Of a DNA stretch of 5,186 nucleotides, positions 1-5,186 are shown in pieces (position 1 is the stretch's first letter; each line of letters begins with the position of its first letter). The notes beneath the pieces are model-generated. The model ran no database searches and was not told the origin of the DNA. It saw nothing but the letters and a program-made list of their open reading frames with translations. The translations under genes were made by a program, and so were the position numbers. The DNA is taken from positions 1 through 5,186 of the forward strand of contig CAAFPB010000258.1 of the NCBI GenBank assembly GCA_900764725.1. Reading direction: 5' to 3'. Origin of the DNA: an uncultured Catenibacterium sp. Its GTDB lineage: Bacteria; Bacillota_I; Bacilli_A; Erysipelotrichales; Coprobacillaceae.

Positions 1-5
1 AATCA

Positions 6-11
6 TATAAT
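6..11 (+). promoter_or_regulatory. Putative -10 element of the tetR-type gene promoter
   Basis: TATAAT is a perfect match to the sigma-A -10 consensus. It sits about 50 bases before the regulator's start codon and immediately upstream of the large palindrome at 12-43, so transcription would start within that palindrome. The matching -35 box would lie before the window begins and cannot be checked. In DNA this AT-rich a TATAAT can occur by chance, but its position fits an autorepressed promoter. Confidence 0.5.
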
Positions 12-43
12 AATATAACTGTGTTAGATAACACTGTTATATT
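12..43. promoter_or_regulatory. Likely operator palindrome of the TetR-family regulator
   Basis: Two 15-bp arms (12-26 and 29-43) are inverted copies around a 2-bp centre (GA, 27-28), with a single mismatch (T20 against T35). The inner core is GTGTTA-GA-TAACAC. The palindrome lies between the -10 box and the regulator's ribosome site, where bound protein would block RNA polymerase. TetR-family repressors typically bind such palindromes next to their own gene, so autoregulation is the simplest reading. It could also fold as an RNA hairpin in the leader, but it lacks a following T-run and is unlikely to be a terminator. Confidence 0.68.
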
Positions 44-62
44 TTAGAGAGGTACCAGAAAT

Positions 63-554
63 ATGACAACTAAAGCTTTAAAAACTCAGGAATTAATACT
101 TGAAACTGCTATGAAGCACTTTTTAAAAGAAGGCTATGCAGGTGCATCTTTAAGAAAGATTGTTAAGGATGCAGGACTCACTACAGGTGCATTTTATAAG
201 TACTATCCTACAAAAGAAATGTTATTAAATGCACTAGTAGATCCCTATCTAGAAGAAATATATCGGATATATGATGAAGTACTTGAACACTTTGAAACAC
301 TATCACCTAATGATCAGACAAAGAATATGTCTCAAACTGCAGGAGATGGTATGGATCAAATGGTTGACTATATTTATGCTCATTATGATCATTTTAGATT
401 ATTACTGAAATGTGGAGACAGTGGTAAATATGAAGAATTTATTCATAATATGGTTGATCGTGAAATCAAATCAAGTCATAAATATCTAGATCAGCTTAAA
501 GAATTCCAGACAGGTGGATGGGAACGTGTCTGGGGTATTCAATTTCCAGCATAA
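63..554 (+). CDS. TetR/AcrR-family transcriptional regulator, apparently shortened internally
   Basis: Probable cytoplasmic ligand-responsive repressor. Residues about 8-55 form a typical TetR N-terminal domain: a first helix (LILETAMKHFLKEGY), helix 2 (ASLRKIVKDAG, 28-38) and recognition helix 3 with GAFYKYYPTKEMLL (42-55), the family hallmark. The start ATG is preceded by AGAGAGG at 46-52, ten bases away. The protein is only 163 residues, whereas the family usually has about 190-210. The tail QLKEFQTGGWERVWG (144-158) looks like the normal final helix of clostridial-type members, but it follows directly on the SSHKYLD helix at about 137-143. I infer that roughly 40 residues carrying dimer-forming helices are missing in frame. 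Ligand sensing or dimerisation may therefore be altered. It is followed by the ABC transporter pair, its likely target. Family assignment is firm; target and effector are inferred. Confidence 0.9.
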   Translation: MTTKALKTQELILETAMKHFLKEGYAGASLRKIVKDAGLTTGAFYKYYPTKEMLLNALVDPYLEEIYRIYDEVLEHFETLSPNDQTKNMSQTAGDGMDQMVDYIYAHYDHFRLLLKCGDSGKYEEFIHNMVDREIKSSHKYLDQLKEFQTGGWERVWGIQFPA

Positions 555-593
555 TAATAAAGCGGCCATACTGGTAAGCCGCTTATATTATTA
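552..593 (+). terminator. Hairpin at the regulator stop codon, probable intrinsic terminator or attenuator
   Basis: The stem pairs 552-566 with 578-593, with only one bulged base (A585). GCGGC/GCCGC forms its GC-rich top and an 11-base loop spans 567-577. The left arm begins with the regulator's own TAA stop codon. The descending arm is U-rich after the GC core (CTTATATTATTA) but has no uninterrupted T-run, so termination may be partial. It would reduce read-through from the regulator into the transporter genes while allowing some co-transcription. Confidence 0.6.
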
Positions 594-600
594 ATTATAG

Positions 601-616
601 GTTAGATAAAACTAAC
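601..616. promoter_or_regulatory. Candidate second operator before the ABC transporter genes
   Basis: GTTAG (601-605) and CTAAC (612-616) are a perfect 5-bp inverted repeat across a 6-base gap. The first nine bases, GTTAGATAA, are identical to 23-31 in the centre of the palindrome upstream of the regulator. The flank CTAACAC (612-618) is the reverse complement of GTGTTAG at 21-27. It lies just before the AAGGAGG ribosome site (619-625). A shared repressor site is plausible, though the second copy is much less symmetrical and no convincing -35/-10 pair is visible here. Confidence 0.35.
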
Positions 617-635
617 ACAAGGAGGAGTTAAACAT

Positions 636-2384
636 ATGAAGAAAAAAACGACGTCTGCCTGGATCTTAGAATGGGCAGGGCAGGAGAAAAAGTCTTATAT
701 ACTAAGTATCATATTAGGAATAGGCAATGTGATATGTAAGATCATCCCCTATTTTATTATTGCGGATGTTGTAAAGATGTTTTTAAATGGTTCAAGGAAC
801 TTTAATAATTATATGCATGATGCCATTTTGATTGCGATATCATTTATTATTGCAGAATTATTTCATTCACTCTCTACAACACTATCACATAAAGCAACAT
901 TCACAGTACTTGCGAATATTAGAAAAGCCTGCTGTGATAAGCTTGCGCGTGTCCCTCTTGGTTATGTAAAAGATACATCATCAGGAACATTTAAGAATAT
1001 CATGGTAGAAAGAATAGACAGTATTGAAACAACCTTGGCACATATCATACCAGAATTCACATCCAATCTTCTTGGACCAATCTTTATCTTGATTTATTTC
1101 TTTATGATTGATTATAGACTAGCTCTCTGGTCACTTGTGCCAGTTGTTGTGGGATTGATTTCTTATTTTGGTATGATGATAGACTTTAAACCAAACTTTG
1201 AAAAGACAGTCAAGACAACAAAGGATTTAAATGATGCCGCTGTAGAATATATTGATGGTATTGAAGTCATTAAAGCCTTTAGTAAAACGGAAAGCTCTTA
1301 TGAAAGATTCACTACATCCGCAAAAGCATATGCTAATTCTTTTATTTCATGGATGAAAAAATGTTCTATTTATCATGCTTTGATGATGACAATTACACCT
1401 TATACACTTCTCACAGTACTGCCAATAGGTGCTCATTATGTCGCAAACGGATCACTTTCTGTCAATGATTTTGTACTATGCATTATTCTATCTCTAAGTA
1501 TTGCAGGACCACTTATTACCGCATTTTCTTATACAGATGATCTAGGTAAAATAGATGTTATTGTAGGAGAAGTAGTAGGAATCTTAGAACAGAAAGAACT
1601 TCAAAGACCTGAAAAGAGTTTAGGTGTTCCTGCTGATAACTCTATTATTCTTAAGGATGTCAAGTTTGGATACCATGATCAGGAAGTTCTTCATGGCATC
1701 AATATGTCATTTCAAGCAGGTAGTGTTAATGCGATTGTAGGACCTTCAGGAAGTGGTAAATCTACCATTGCGAAGCTCATTGCTTCTTTATGGGACGTTG
1801 ATAGTGGCAGTATTGAAATTGGTGGTGTAGATATAAAGGATATTGCCTTGACTGATTTCAATAAAAGAATTGCTTATGTAGCTCAGGATAATTATTTGTT
1901 TAATGAAACTGTTCGAGAAAATATCAGACAGGCAAATCCAAACGCTACTGATGAAAATATCATAGAAGTCACTAAGAAAAGTGGTTGTTATGACTTCATC
2001 ATGCAGTTAGAAAATGGCTTTGATACGATTGTAGGAGGTGCGGGAGGACATCTTTCTGGAGGAGAAAGACAACGTATTTCTATCGCAAGAGCCATGCTGA
2101 AAGATGCACCAATTATTATTCTTGATGAAGCCACTGCTTATACTGATCCAGAAAATGAAGCGATATTACAGAACTCTATCGCAAAGCTTGTGGCAGGTAA
2201 AACATTGATAGTAATTGCTCATAGACTTTCTACTGTCAAAGACAGTGATCAATTGTTTGTAGTTGATGAAGGAAGTATTATTGCACATGGTACACATGAT
2301 GAATTACTTAAAACATGCTCGCTTTATAAGGATATGTGGAATGCACATATTTCAGTCAAAGATACAGTGAAGGAGGCACAATAA
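636..2384 (+). CDS. ABC transporter half-molecule 1, membrane domain fused to ATPase (exporter fold)
   Basis: A 582-residue membrane protein that uses ATP to move an unidentified substrate, presumably as a heterodimer with the next gene product. Residues about 20-300 hold six hydrophobic segments (near 21-48, 63-86, 137-160, 160-182, 245-270 and 275-297). The C-terminal ATPase domain has an A-loop tyrosine (Y346), Walker A GPSGSGKST (369-377, K375), Q-loop Q417, signature LSGGERQ (473-479), Walker B IIILDE (493-498, catalytic E498) and switch H529, so nothing catalytic is missing. The D-loop region reads AYTDPENE (501-508) instead of SALD, which to my recollection is typical of the IrtAB/YbtPQ-like branch, some of whose members import siderophores. 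Drug or peptide export remains equally possible. Length is normal for a half-transporter. AAGGAGG at 619-625 supports the ATG chosen. The start of the next gene follows one base after the stop. Confidence 0.94.
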   Translation: MKKKTTSAWILEWAGQEKKSYILSIILGIGNVICKIIPYFIIADVVKMFLNGSRNFNNYMHDAILIAISFIIAELFHSLSTTLSHKATFTVLANIRKACCDKLARVPLGYVKDTSSGTFKNIMVERIDSIETTLAHIIPEFTSNLLGPIFILIYFFMIDYRLALWSLVPVVVGLISYFGMMIDFKPNFEKTVKTTKDLNDAAVEYIDGIEVIKAFSKTESSYERFTTSAKAYANSFISWMKKCSIYHALMMTITPYTLLTVLPIGAHYVANGSLSVNDFVLCIILSLSIAGPLITAFSYTDDLGKIDVIVGEVVGILEQKELQRPEKSLGVPADNSIILKDVKFGYHDQEVLHGINMSFQAGSVNAIVGPSGSGKSTIAKLIASLWDVDSGSIEIGGVDIKDIALTDFNKRIAYVAQDNYLFNETVRENIRQANPNATDENIIEVTKKSGCYDFIMQLENGFDTIVGGAGGHLSGGERQRISIARAMLKDAPIIILDEATAYTDPENEAILQNSIAKLVAGKTLIVIAHRLSTVKDSDQLFVVDEGSIIAHGTHDELLKTCSLYKDMWNAHISVKDTVKEAQ

Positions 2385-2385
2385 T

Positions 2386-4125
2386 ATGTTTGGAATTCTC
2401 TCTAAATTCTTTAAATTCTCAGGTAAAGAAAATGAAAAGAAATTCAAATTATCAATACTCATAGGTATTATTGAAGCACTTGCTAGTGCTATGAAGATAC
2501 CAGCAATTATGTATATTCTTATGGGATTGATGAATAAAGAATCCATGGGTCATTATATTGGTGGTGCAGTTCTTATAATGGTTATATCCATTGTTATATC
2601 TATAATATGTAAAAGATTCTCTACTGTCTTACAGACAGAAGGAGGATATAATGCGAGCGCCTTTACAAGAATCAATATTGCCCAGCATTTACGTTATCTT
2701 CCAATGGGATACTTTAATGCGAATAGTATTGGAGAAATTTCTTCAGTTACTACCAATACTATGGAAACATTGGGTGATATTGCTGCAAGAGTCGTTATGC
2801 TGACAACTCAGGGTATACTAGAAACATCTATGATTATCTTAATGATATTGTTTTTCGAGTGGCGCATTGGACTTATTTCTATTGCAGGTGTTATTGTATT
2901 CTTTATTATTAACTCTCTTATGCAGAATGCAGGAAAGAATTATTCAGAAGAAAAAGTATCATGTGACACAGAACTCGTGAATCAGATTATGGAATACCTT
3001 CAAGGTATATCTGAAGTAAAATCTTATAACTTACTTGGAAAACAGGCTAAAAAGTTAAATGACGCCAATGACGCATGCCAGAACATCAATACTAAGATGG
3101 AACTTCTTTTTGTGCCATATCACTTCTTACAGGGGATTGTGACTAAAATAACTGCCGCTATTATTATCATCGCCAGTGCATCATTTTATATTCATGGCTC
3201 AATGAGTGCTATTAATGCGATTGGTATGACTATTTCTTCATTTATGCTTTATTCAAGTTTAGAGTGTGCAGGTAATTATTCTTCATTATTACATGTAGTA
3301 AGTGTATGTGTAGATAAAGCCAATGCGATTTTAAAACTTGATACGATGGATATTGATGGAAAAGATATCATACCAGAGCATCATGACATTAAGCTAGATC
3401 ATATTACATTTTCTTATGATCAAAGAAAGATTATTGATGATATCTCATTAACTATTCCAGAAAAGACAACAACTGCCATCGTTGGTCCTTCTGGTGGGGG
3501 TAAAACGACTCTTTGTAACTTGATTGCAAGATTTTGGGATGTAGATAGTGGAACAGTGACATTAGGTGGAATCAATGTAAAGGACTATAGTATGAACAGC
3601 CTAATGAATAATTTCGCTTTTGTATTCCAAAGAGTATATCTATTTGCGGATACAATAGAAAACAACATTAAGTTTGGCCGTCAAGATGCAACTCATGAAG
3701 AAGTTGTTGCAGCTGCAAAAAAAGCGTGCTGTCATGATTTTATCAGTGCACTTCCAAATGGTTACAATACAGTCATTGGTGAAGGTGGAGCCACTTTATC
3801 AGGTGGTGAGAAACAACGTATTTCTATTGCGAGAGCAATCATGAAGGATACACCTATTGTTATATTGGATGAAGCAACAGCCAATGTCGATCCAGAAAAT
3901 GAAAAAGAATTAATGGAAGCAGTAGAGGCTTTGACTAAAGAAAAGACAATTATAATGATTGCCCATAGATTAAAGACAGTGAGACATGCAGATCAAATTA
4001 TAGTAATTGATCAGGGGCATATTGCTCAACAGGGGACTCATAAATCATTAATGAAGGAAGAGGGTATCTATAAGAGATTTGTAGATGCAAGAGAACAGGC
4101 AGTCAGCTGGAAAATTGCACATTAG
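2386..4125 (+). CDS. ABC transporter half-molecule 2, membrane domain fused to ATPase (exporter fold)
   Basis: A 579-residue partner of the preceding gene. One base separates them, and its ribosome site AAGGAGG (2370-2376) lies inside the end of that gene, so they should be translated together and made in equal amount. The N-terminal 300 residues carry about six membrane segments, for example near 21-47, 56-75, 133-155 and 157-176. The ATPase domain shows Walker A GPSGGGKTT (367-375, K373), Q-loop Q415, signature LSGGEKQ (471-477), Walker B IVILDE (catalytic E496) and switch H527. Its D-loop region is ANVDPENE (499-506), matching the unusual form in the first subunit. Because both subunits keep the Walker B glutamate, signature and histidine, both ATP sites should be active, unlike asymmetric heterodimers such as BmrCD or TM287/288. 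Substrate and direction cannot be read from the sequence. A strong terminator follows. Confidence 0.94.
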   Translation: MFGILSKFFKFSGKENEKKFKLSILIGIIEALASAMKIPAIMYILMGLMNKESMGHYIGGAVLIMVISIVISIICKRFSTVLQTEGGYNASAFTRINIAQHLRYLPMGYFNANSIGEISSVTTNTMETLGDIAARVVMLTTQGILETSMIILMILFFEWRIGLISIAGVIVFFIINSLMQNAGKNYSEEKVSCDTELVNQIMEYLQGISEVKSYNLLGKQAKKLNDANDACQNINTKMELLFVPYHFLQGIVTKITAAIIIIASASFYIHGSMSAINAIGMTISSFMLYSSLECAGNYSSLLHVVSVCVDKANAILKLDTMDIDGKDIIPEHHDIKLDHITFSYDQRKIIDDISLTIPEKTTTAIVGPSGGGKTTLCNLIARFWDVDSGTVTLGGINVKDYSMNSLMNNFAFVFQRVYLFADTIENNIKFGRQDATHEEVVAAAKKACCHDFISALPNGYNTVIGEGGATLSGGEKQRISIARAIMKDTPIVILDEATANVDPENEKELMEAVEALTKEKTIIMIAHRLKTVRHADQIIVIDQGHIAQQGTHKSLMKEEGIYKRFVDAREQAVSWKIAH

Positions 4126-4130
4126 TATTA

Positions 4131-4161
4131 AAGAATGGACATTATGTTCATTCTTTTTTTT
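4131..4161 (+). terminator. Intrinsic terminator after the ABC transporter pair
   Basis: A 10-bp stem pairs 4131-4140 (AAGAATGGAC) with 4146-4155 (GTTCATTCTT), with one G-U pair and a 5-base loop. It runs into eight consecutive T residues (4154-4161). It begins five bases after the stop codon of the second ABC gene and should end that transcript, making the following reductase a separate unit. Confidence 0.9.
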
Positions 4162-4176
4162 CGAAAATCATTTTCA
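4162..4176. promoter_or_regulatory. Fur-box-like palindrome
   Basis: GAAAAT-C-ATTTTC (4163-4175) is a perfect 6-1-6 inverted repeat. With its flanks it matches 11 of the 14 arm positions of the 7-1-7 Fur consensus TGATAATNATTATCA. It follows the terminator T-run and lies about 110 bases before the reductase start. Such A/T palindromes arise by chance in AT-rich DNA, and no promoter could be placed beside it, so this is only a candidate metal-regulator site. Confidence 0.25.
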
Positions 4177-4210
4177 AAATAATTCGTTTATATGTATTTA
4201 TTTGTAAATA

Positions 4211-4227
4211 GACTTTGATATGAAGTC
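4211..4227. repeat. Small palindrome GACTT-N7-AAGTC upstream of the reductase
   Basis: GACTT (4211-4215) and AAGTC (4223-4227) are inverted across seven bases. It sits in the reductase leader about 57 bases before the start codon. It could be a regulator site or a weak hairpin; five-base arms are short and may be coincidental. Confidence 0.22.
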
Positions 4228-4241
4228 CAAATTATAGTTAA

Positions 4242-4275
4242 ACCTCCATAAAATTTATATGATACATATGGAGGT
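4242..4275 (+). promoter_or_regulatory. Inverted repeat that would sequester the reductase ribosome binding site
   Basis: ACCTCCATA (4242-4250) is the exact reverse complement of TATGGAGGT (4267-4275), with 16 bases between. The right arm contains GGAGG (4270-4274), the Shine-Dalgarno sequence nine bases before the ATG at 4284. If both arms are transcribed, the hairpin hides the ribosome site, a layout expected for translational control or thermosensing. Alternatively the palindrome is a protein operator: a weak -10-like TATGAT at 4258-4263 lies in its loop, in which case the left arm would not be in the RNA. Confidence 0.5.
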
Positions 4276-4283
4276 AAAAAGAG

Positions 4284-5093
4284 ATGAATACAACAATTAA
4301 ATTAAATGATGAAGTAGAAATGCCTATTATCGCATTAGGAGTATGGAGAAGCCATGAAGATACAAAACAGGCTGTTTTATCCGCTTTAAAAAATGGGTAT
4401 CGCCATATTGATACAGCTGCTGTTTATGGAAACGAAGAAGCAGTAGGTGAAGCCATTAAAGAAAGTGGAATATCAAGAGATGAACTATTTATTACTACAA
4501 AGCTTTGGAATGAAGATGTTAGAAATAGAAATACAAGAGAAGCATTAAAAACAAGTCTAGAGAAACTAGGATTAGATTATGTAGATCTTTATTTAATCCA
4601 TTGGCCAGCAGAAGGTTATGTAGAAGCCTATTTAGAAATGGAAAAATTACAGAAAGAAGGATTAATAAGAAGTATCGGTGTATCTAATTTTAGAAAATCA
4701 CATCTAGAAAACTTATTATCAAAAGTAAATGTTATTCCAAGTGTTGACCAGATTGAAACTAACCCTCAGTTTGTAGATGAAGACACTATTCAGTTCTGTA
4801 AAGATAATAAAATTGTGGTTGAAGCATGGTCACCATTGGGAAGTGGTGCATGTTTAAAAAACAATGAAATCAATAGTATAGCAGACAAATATCATAAGTC
4901 AGTTGCACAGATCATCTTAAGATGGTTACTACAAAAAGAAGTAGTTGTCTTACCTAAATCTGTTCATGAAAATAGAATTATTGAAAATATTAATCTATTT
5001 GACTTTGAACTAAGTGAAGAAGATATGCATTTAATAGATCAATTAAATCAGCACAAAAGAACAGGACCTGATCCAGATACTTTTGATTTCTAG
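4284..5093 (+). CDS. Aldo/keto reductase, diketogluconate-reductase-like (AKR5-type)
   Basis: A 269-residue soluble cytoplasmic NAD(P)H-dependent oxidoreductase that reduces aldehydes or ketones to alcohols. The complete catalytic tetrad is visible: D43 and Y48 (in DTAAVYGNEEAVGEAI), K73 (in ITTKLW) and H106 (in LYLIHWP). GVSNF, the barrel strand DQIETNPQ, and the cofactor-binding segment LPKSVHENRI near the C-terminus are also present, followed by FELSEEDM and the usual ending RTGPDPDTFDF, so the protein is full length. These features fit the bacterial group containing B. subtilis YvgN and the 2,5-diketogluconate reductases. The true substrate is often methylglyoxal or other carbonyls and cannot be told here. 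The GGAGG at 4270-4274 sets the start and lies within an inverted repeat. The gene is separated from the ABC genes by a terminator, so a functional link to them is not implied. Confidence 0.95.
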   Translation: MNTTIKLNDEVEMPIIALGVWRSHEDTKQAVLSALKNGYRHIDTAAVYGNEEAVGEAIKESGISRDELFITTKLWNEDVRNRNTREALKTSLEKLGLDYVDLYLIHWPAEGYVEAYLEMEKLQKEGLIRSIGVSNFRKSHLENLLSKVNVIPSVDQIETNPQFVDEDTIQFCKDNKIVVEAWSPLGSGACLKNNEINSIADKYHKSVAQIILRWLLQKEVVVLPKSVHENRIIENINLFDFELSEEDMHLIDQLNQHKRTGPDPDTFDF

Positions 5094-5102
5094 GAGGAAT
5101 AT

Positions 5103-5150
5103 ATGAAGAAGTATAAAGGAAGTTATAAATTAGTGGCGAAAAACCCATAG
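5103..5150 (+). CDS. 15-codon reading frame after the reductase; leader peptide or cut-off gene start
   Basis: ATG at 5103 opens a frame encoding MKKYKGSYKLVAKNP, ending at TAG 5148-5150. It is preceded by a strong AGGAGG (5092-5097) that overlaps the reductase stop codon, with five bases before the ATG, so translational coupling is likely. The basic, MKK-initiated start resembles that of a real gene. The stop codon lies inside the left arm of the palindrome at 5144-5163. It may be a short leader peptide, a chance frame, or the 5' end of a gene interrupted by inserted DNA that begins near 5140. No product can be recognised. Confidence 0.3.
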   Translation: MKKYKGSYKLVAKNP

Positions 5151-5172
5151 GCTTGCCTATGGGATGAAAGCC
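5144..5172. repeat. Perfect palindrome with possible pseudoknot at the right edge
   Basis: CCCATAGGC (5144-5152) and GCCTATGGG (5155-5163) are exact inverted copies with TT between. As RNA this gives an 8-bp stem capped by CTTG. The apex sequence GGCTT (5150-5154) can also pair with AAGCC (5168-5172), allowing an alternative fold or pseudoknot. A run of five T residues (5179-5183) comes 15 bases after the stem, too far for an ordinary terminator. Candidates are a structured RNA, an attenuator after the small reading frame, or the subterminal hairpin of an IS200/IS605-type element. The window ends before this can be settled. Confidence 0.5.
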
Positions 5173-5186
5173 ACATGATTTTTACT

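Noticed and set aside
584..610. Promoter for the ABC genes (TATATT at 584-589, TATTAT at 586-591, GATAAA at 605-610)
   Set aside because: Several -10-like strings exist in this AT-rich stretch, but none has a recognisable -35 box at a suitable distance.
470..620. Frameshift as the cause of the short TetR protein
   Set aside because: The expected C-terminal tail is still read in the original frame right up to the stop, so an in-frame deletion or a natural short form fits better than a frameshift.
2352..2546. 64-codon reading frame on the minus strand
   Set aside because: It lies across the junction of the two ABC genes, antisense to well-supported coding sequence, with no family resemblance; it is a shadow of those genes.
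4215..4263. Reductase promoter from TTGATA (4215-4220) and TATGAT (4258-4263)
   Set aside because: Each half looks reasonable alone, but the 37-base spacing is wrong and neither has a good partner at 16-18 bases.
5144..5183. Ordinary intrinsic terminator for the reductase
   Set aside because: The stem is strong, but the first T-run begins 15 bases after it, so it does not have standard terminator form.
1..5186. CRISPR array, tRNA or rRNA
   Set aside because: No regularly spaced direct repeats, tRNA cloverleaf or rRNA-like segment could be seen; nearly all of the window is coding.

Overview
The window is AT-rich, strongly purine Shine-Dalgarno-led DNA of low-GC Firmicutes type. The gene style (AGGAGG ribosome sites, short leaders, A/T-ending codons, a gut-type TetR plus paired ABC transporter) suggests an anaerobic gut Firmicute such as an Erysipelotrichia or Clostridia member. 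That placement is an inference; there is no rRNA or marker gene here. All genes are on the + strand.

Left part (1-635): a promoter remnant (perfect -10 TATAAT at 6-11) runs straight into a 32-bp near-perfect palindrome at 12-43, then a TetR-family regulator gene (63-554). The regulator is short, about 163 residues. It has a normal N-terminal DNA-binding domain and a normal-looking C-terminal tail, but the middle of its ligand/dimerisation domain appears to be missing. A long AT-rich hairpin built around its stop codon separates it from the transporter genes. A second GTTAG/CTAAC inverted repeat, which shares the core GTTAGATAA with the first palindrome, lies just before the transporter ribosome site.

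Middle (636-4125): two ABC half-transporters, each a six-helix membrane domain fused to an ATPase domain, are separated by one base and almost certainly form a heterodimer. Both ATPase domains keep every catalytic motif. Their D-loops read AYTDPENE and ANVDPENE rather than SALD, which recalls the IrtAB/YbtPQ-like branch of exporter-fold ABC proteins, some of which import siderophores. A clear intrinsic terminator follows at 4131-4161.

Right part (4126-5186): a 158-base gap holds the terminator, a Fur-box-like palindrome, a second small palindrome and a perfect 9-bp inverted repeat whose right arm is the ribosome binding site of the next gene. That gene (4284-5093) is a complete aldo/keto reductase with an intact D-Y-K-H tetrad. 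Its stop codon overlaps a strong ribosome site for a 15-codon reading frame, which stops inside a perfect palindrome at 5144-5163. The palindrome could be a structured RNA, a regulatory hairpin or the end of an inserted element that cuts off a downstream gene; the window ends too soon to decide.

Working model (inference): the TetR protein represses its own gene and the ABC pair, and a small molecule relieves repression so that the transporter moves that or a related compound. The reductase is a separate transcription unit, possibly linked by stress or metal control.
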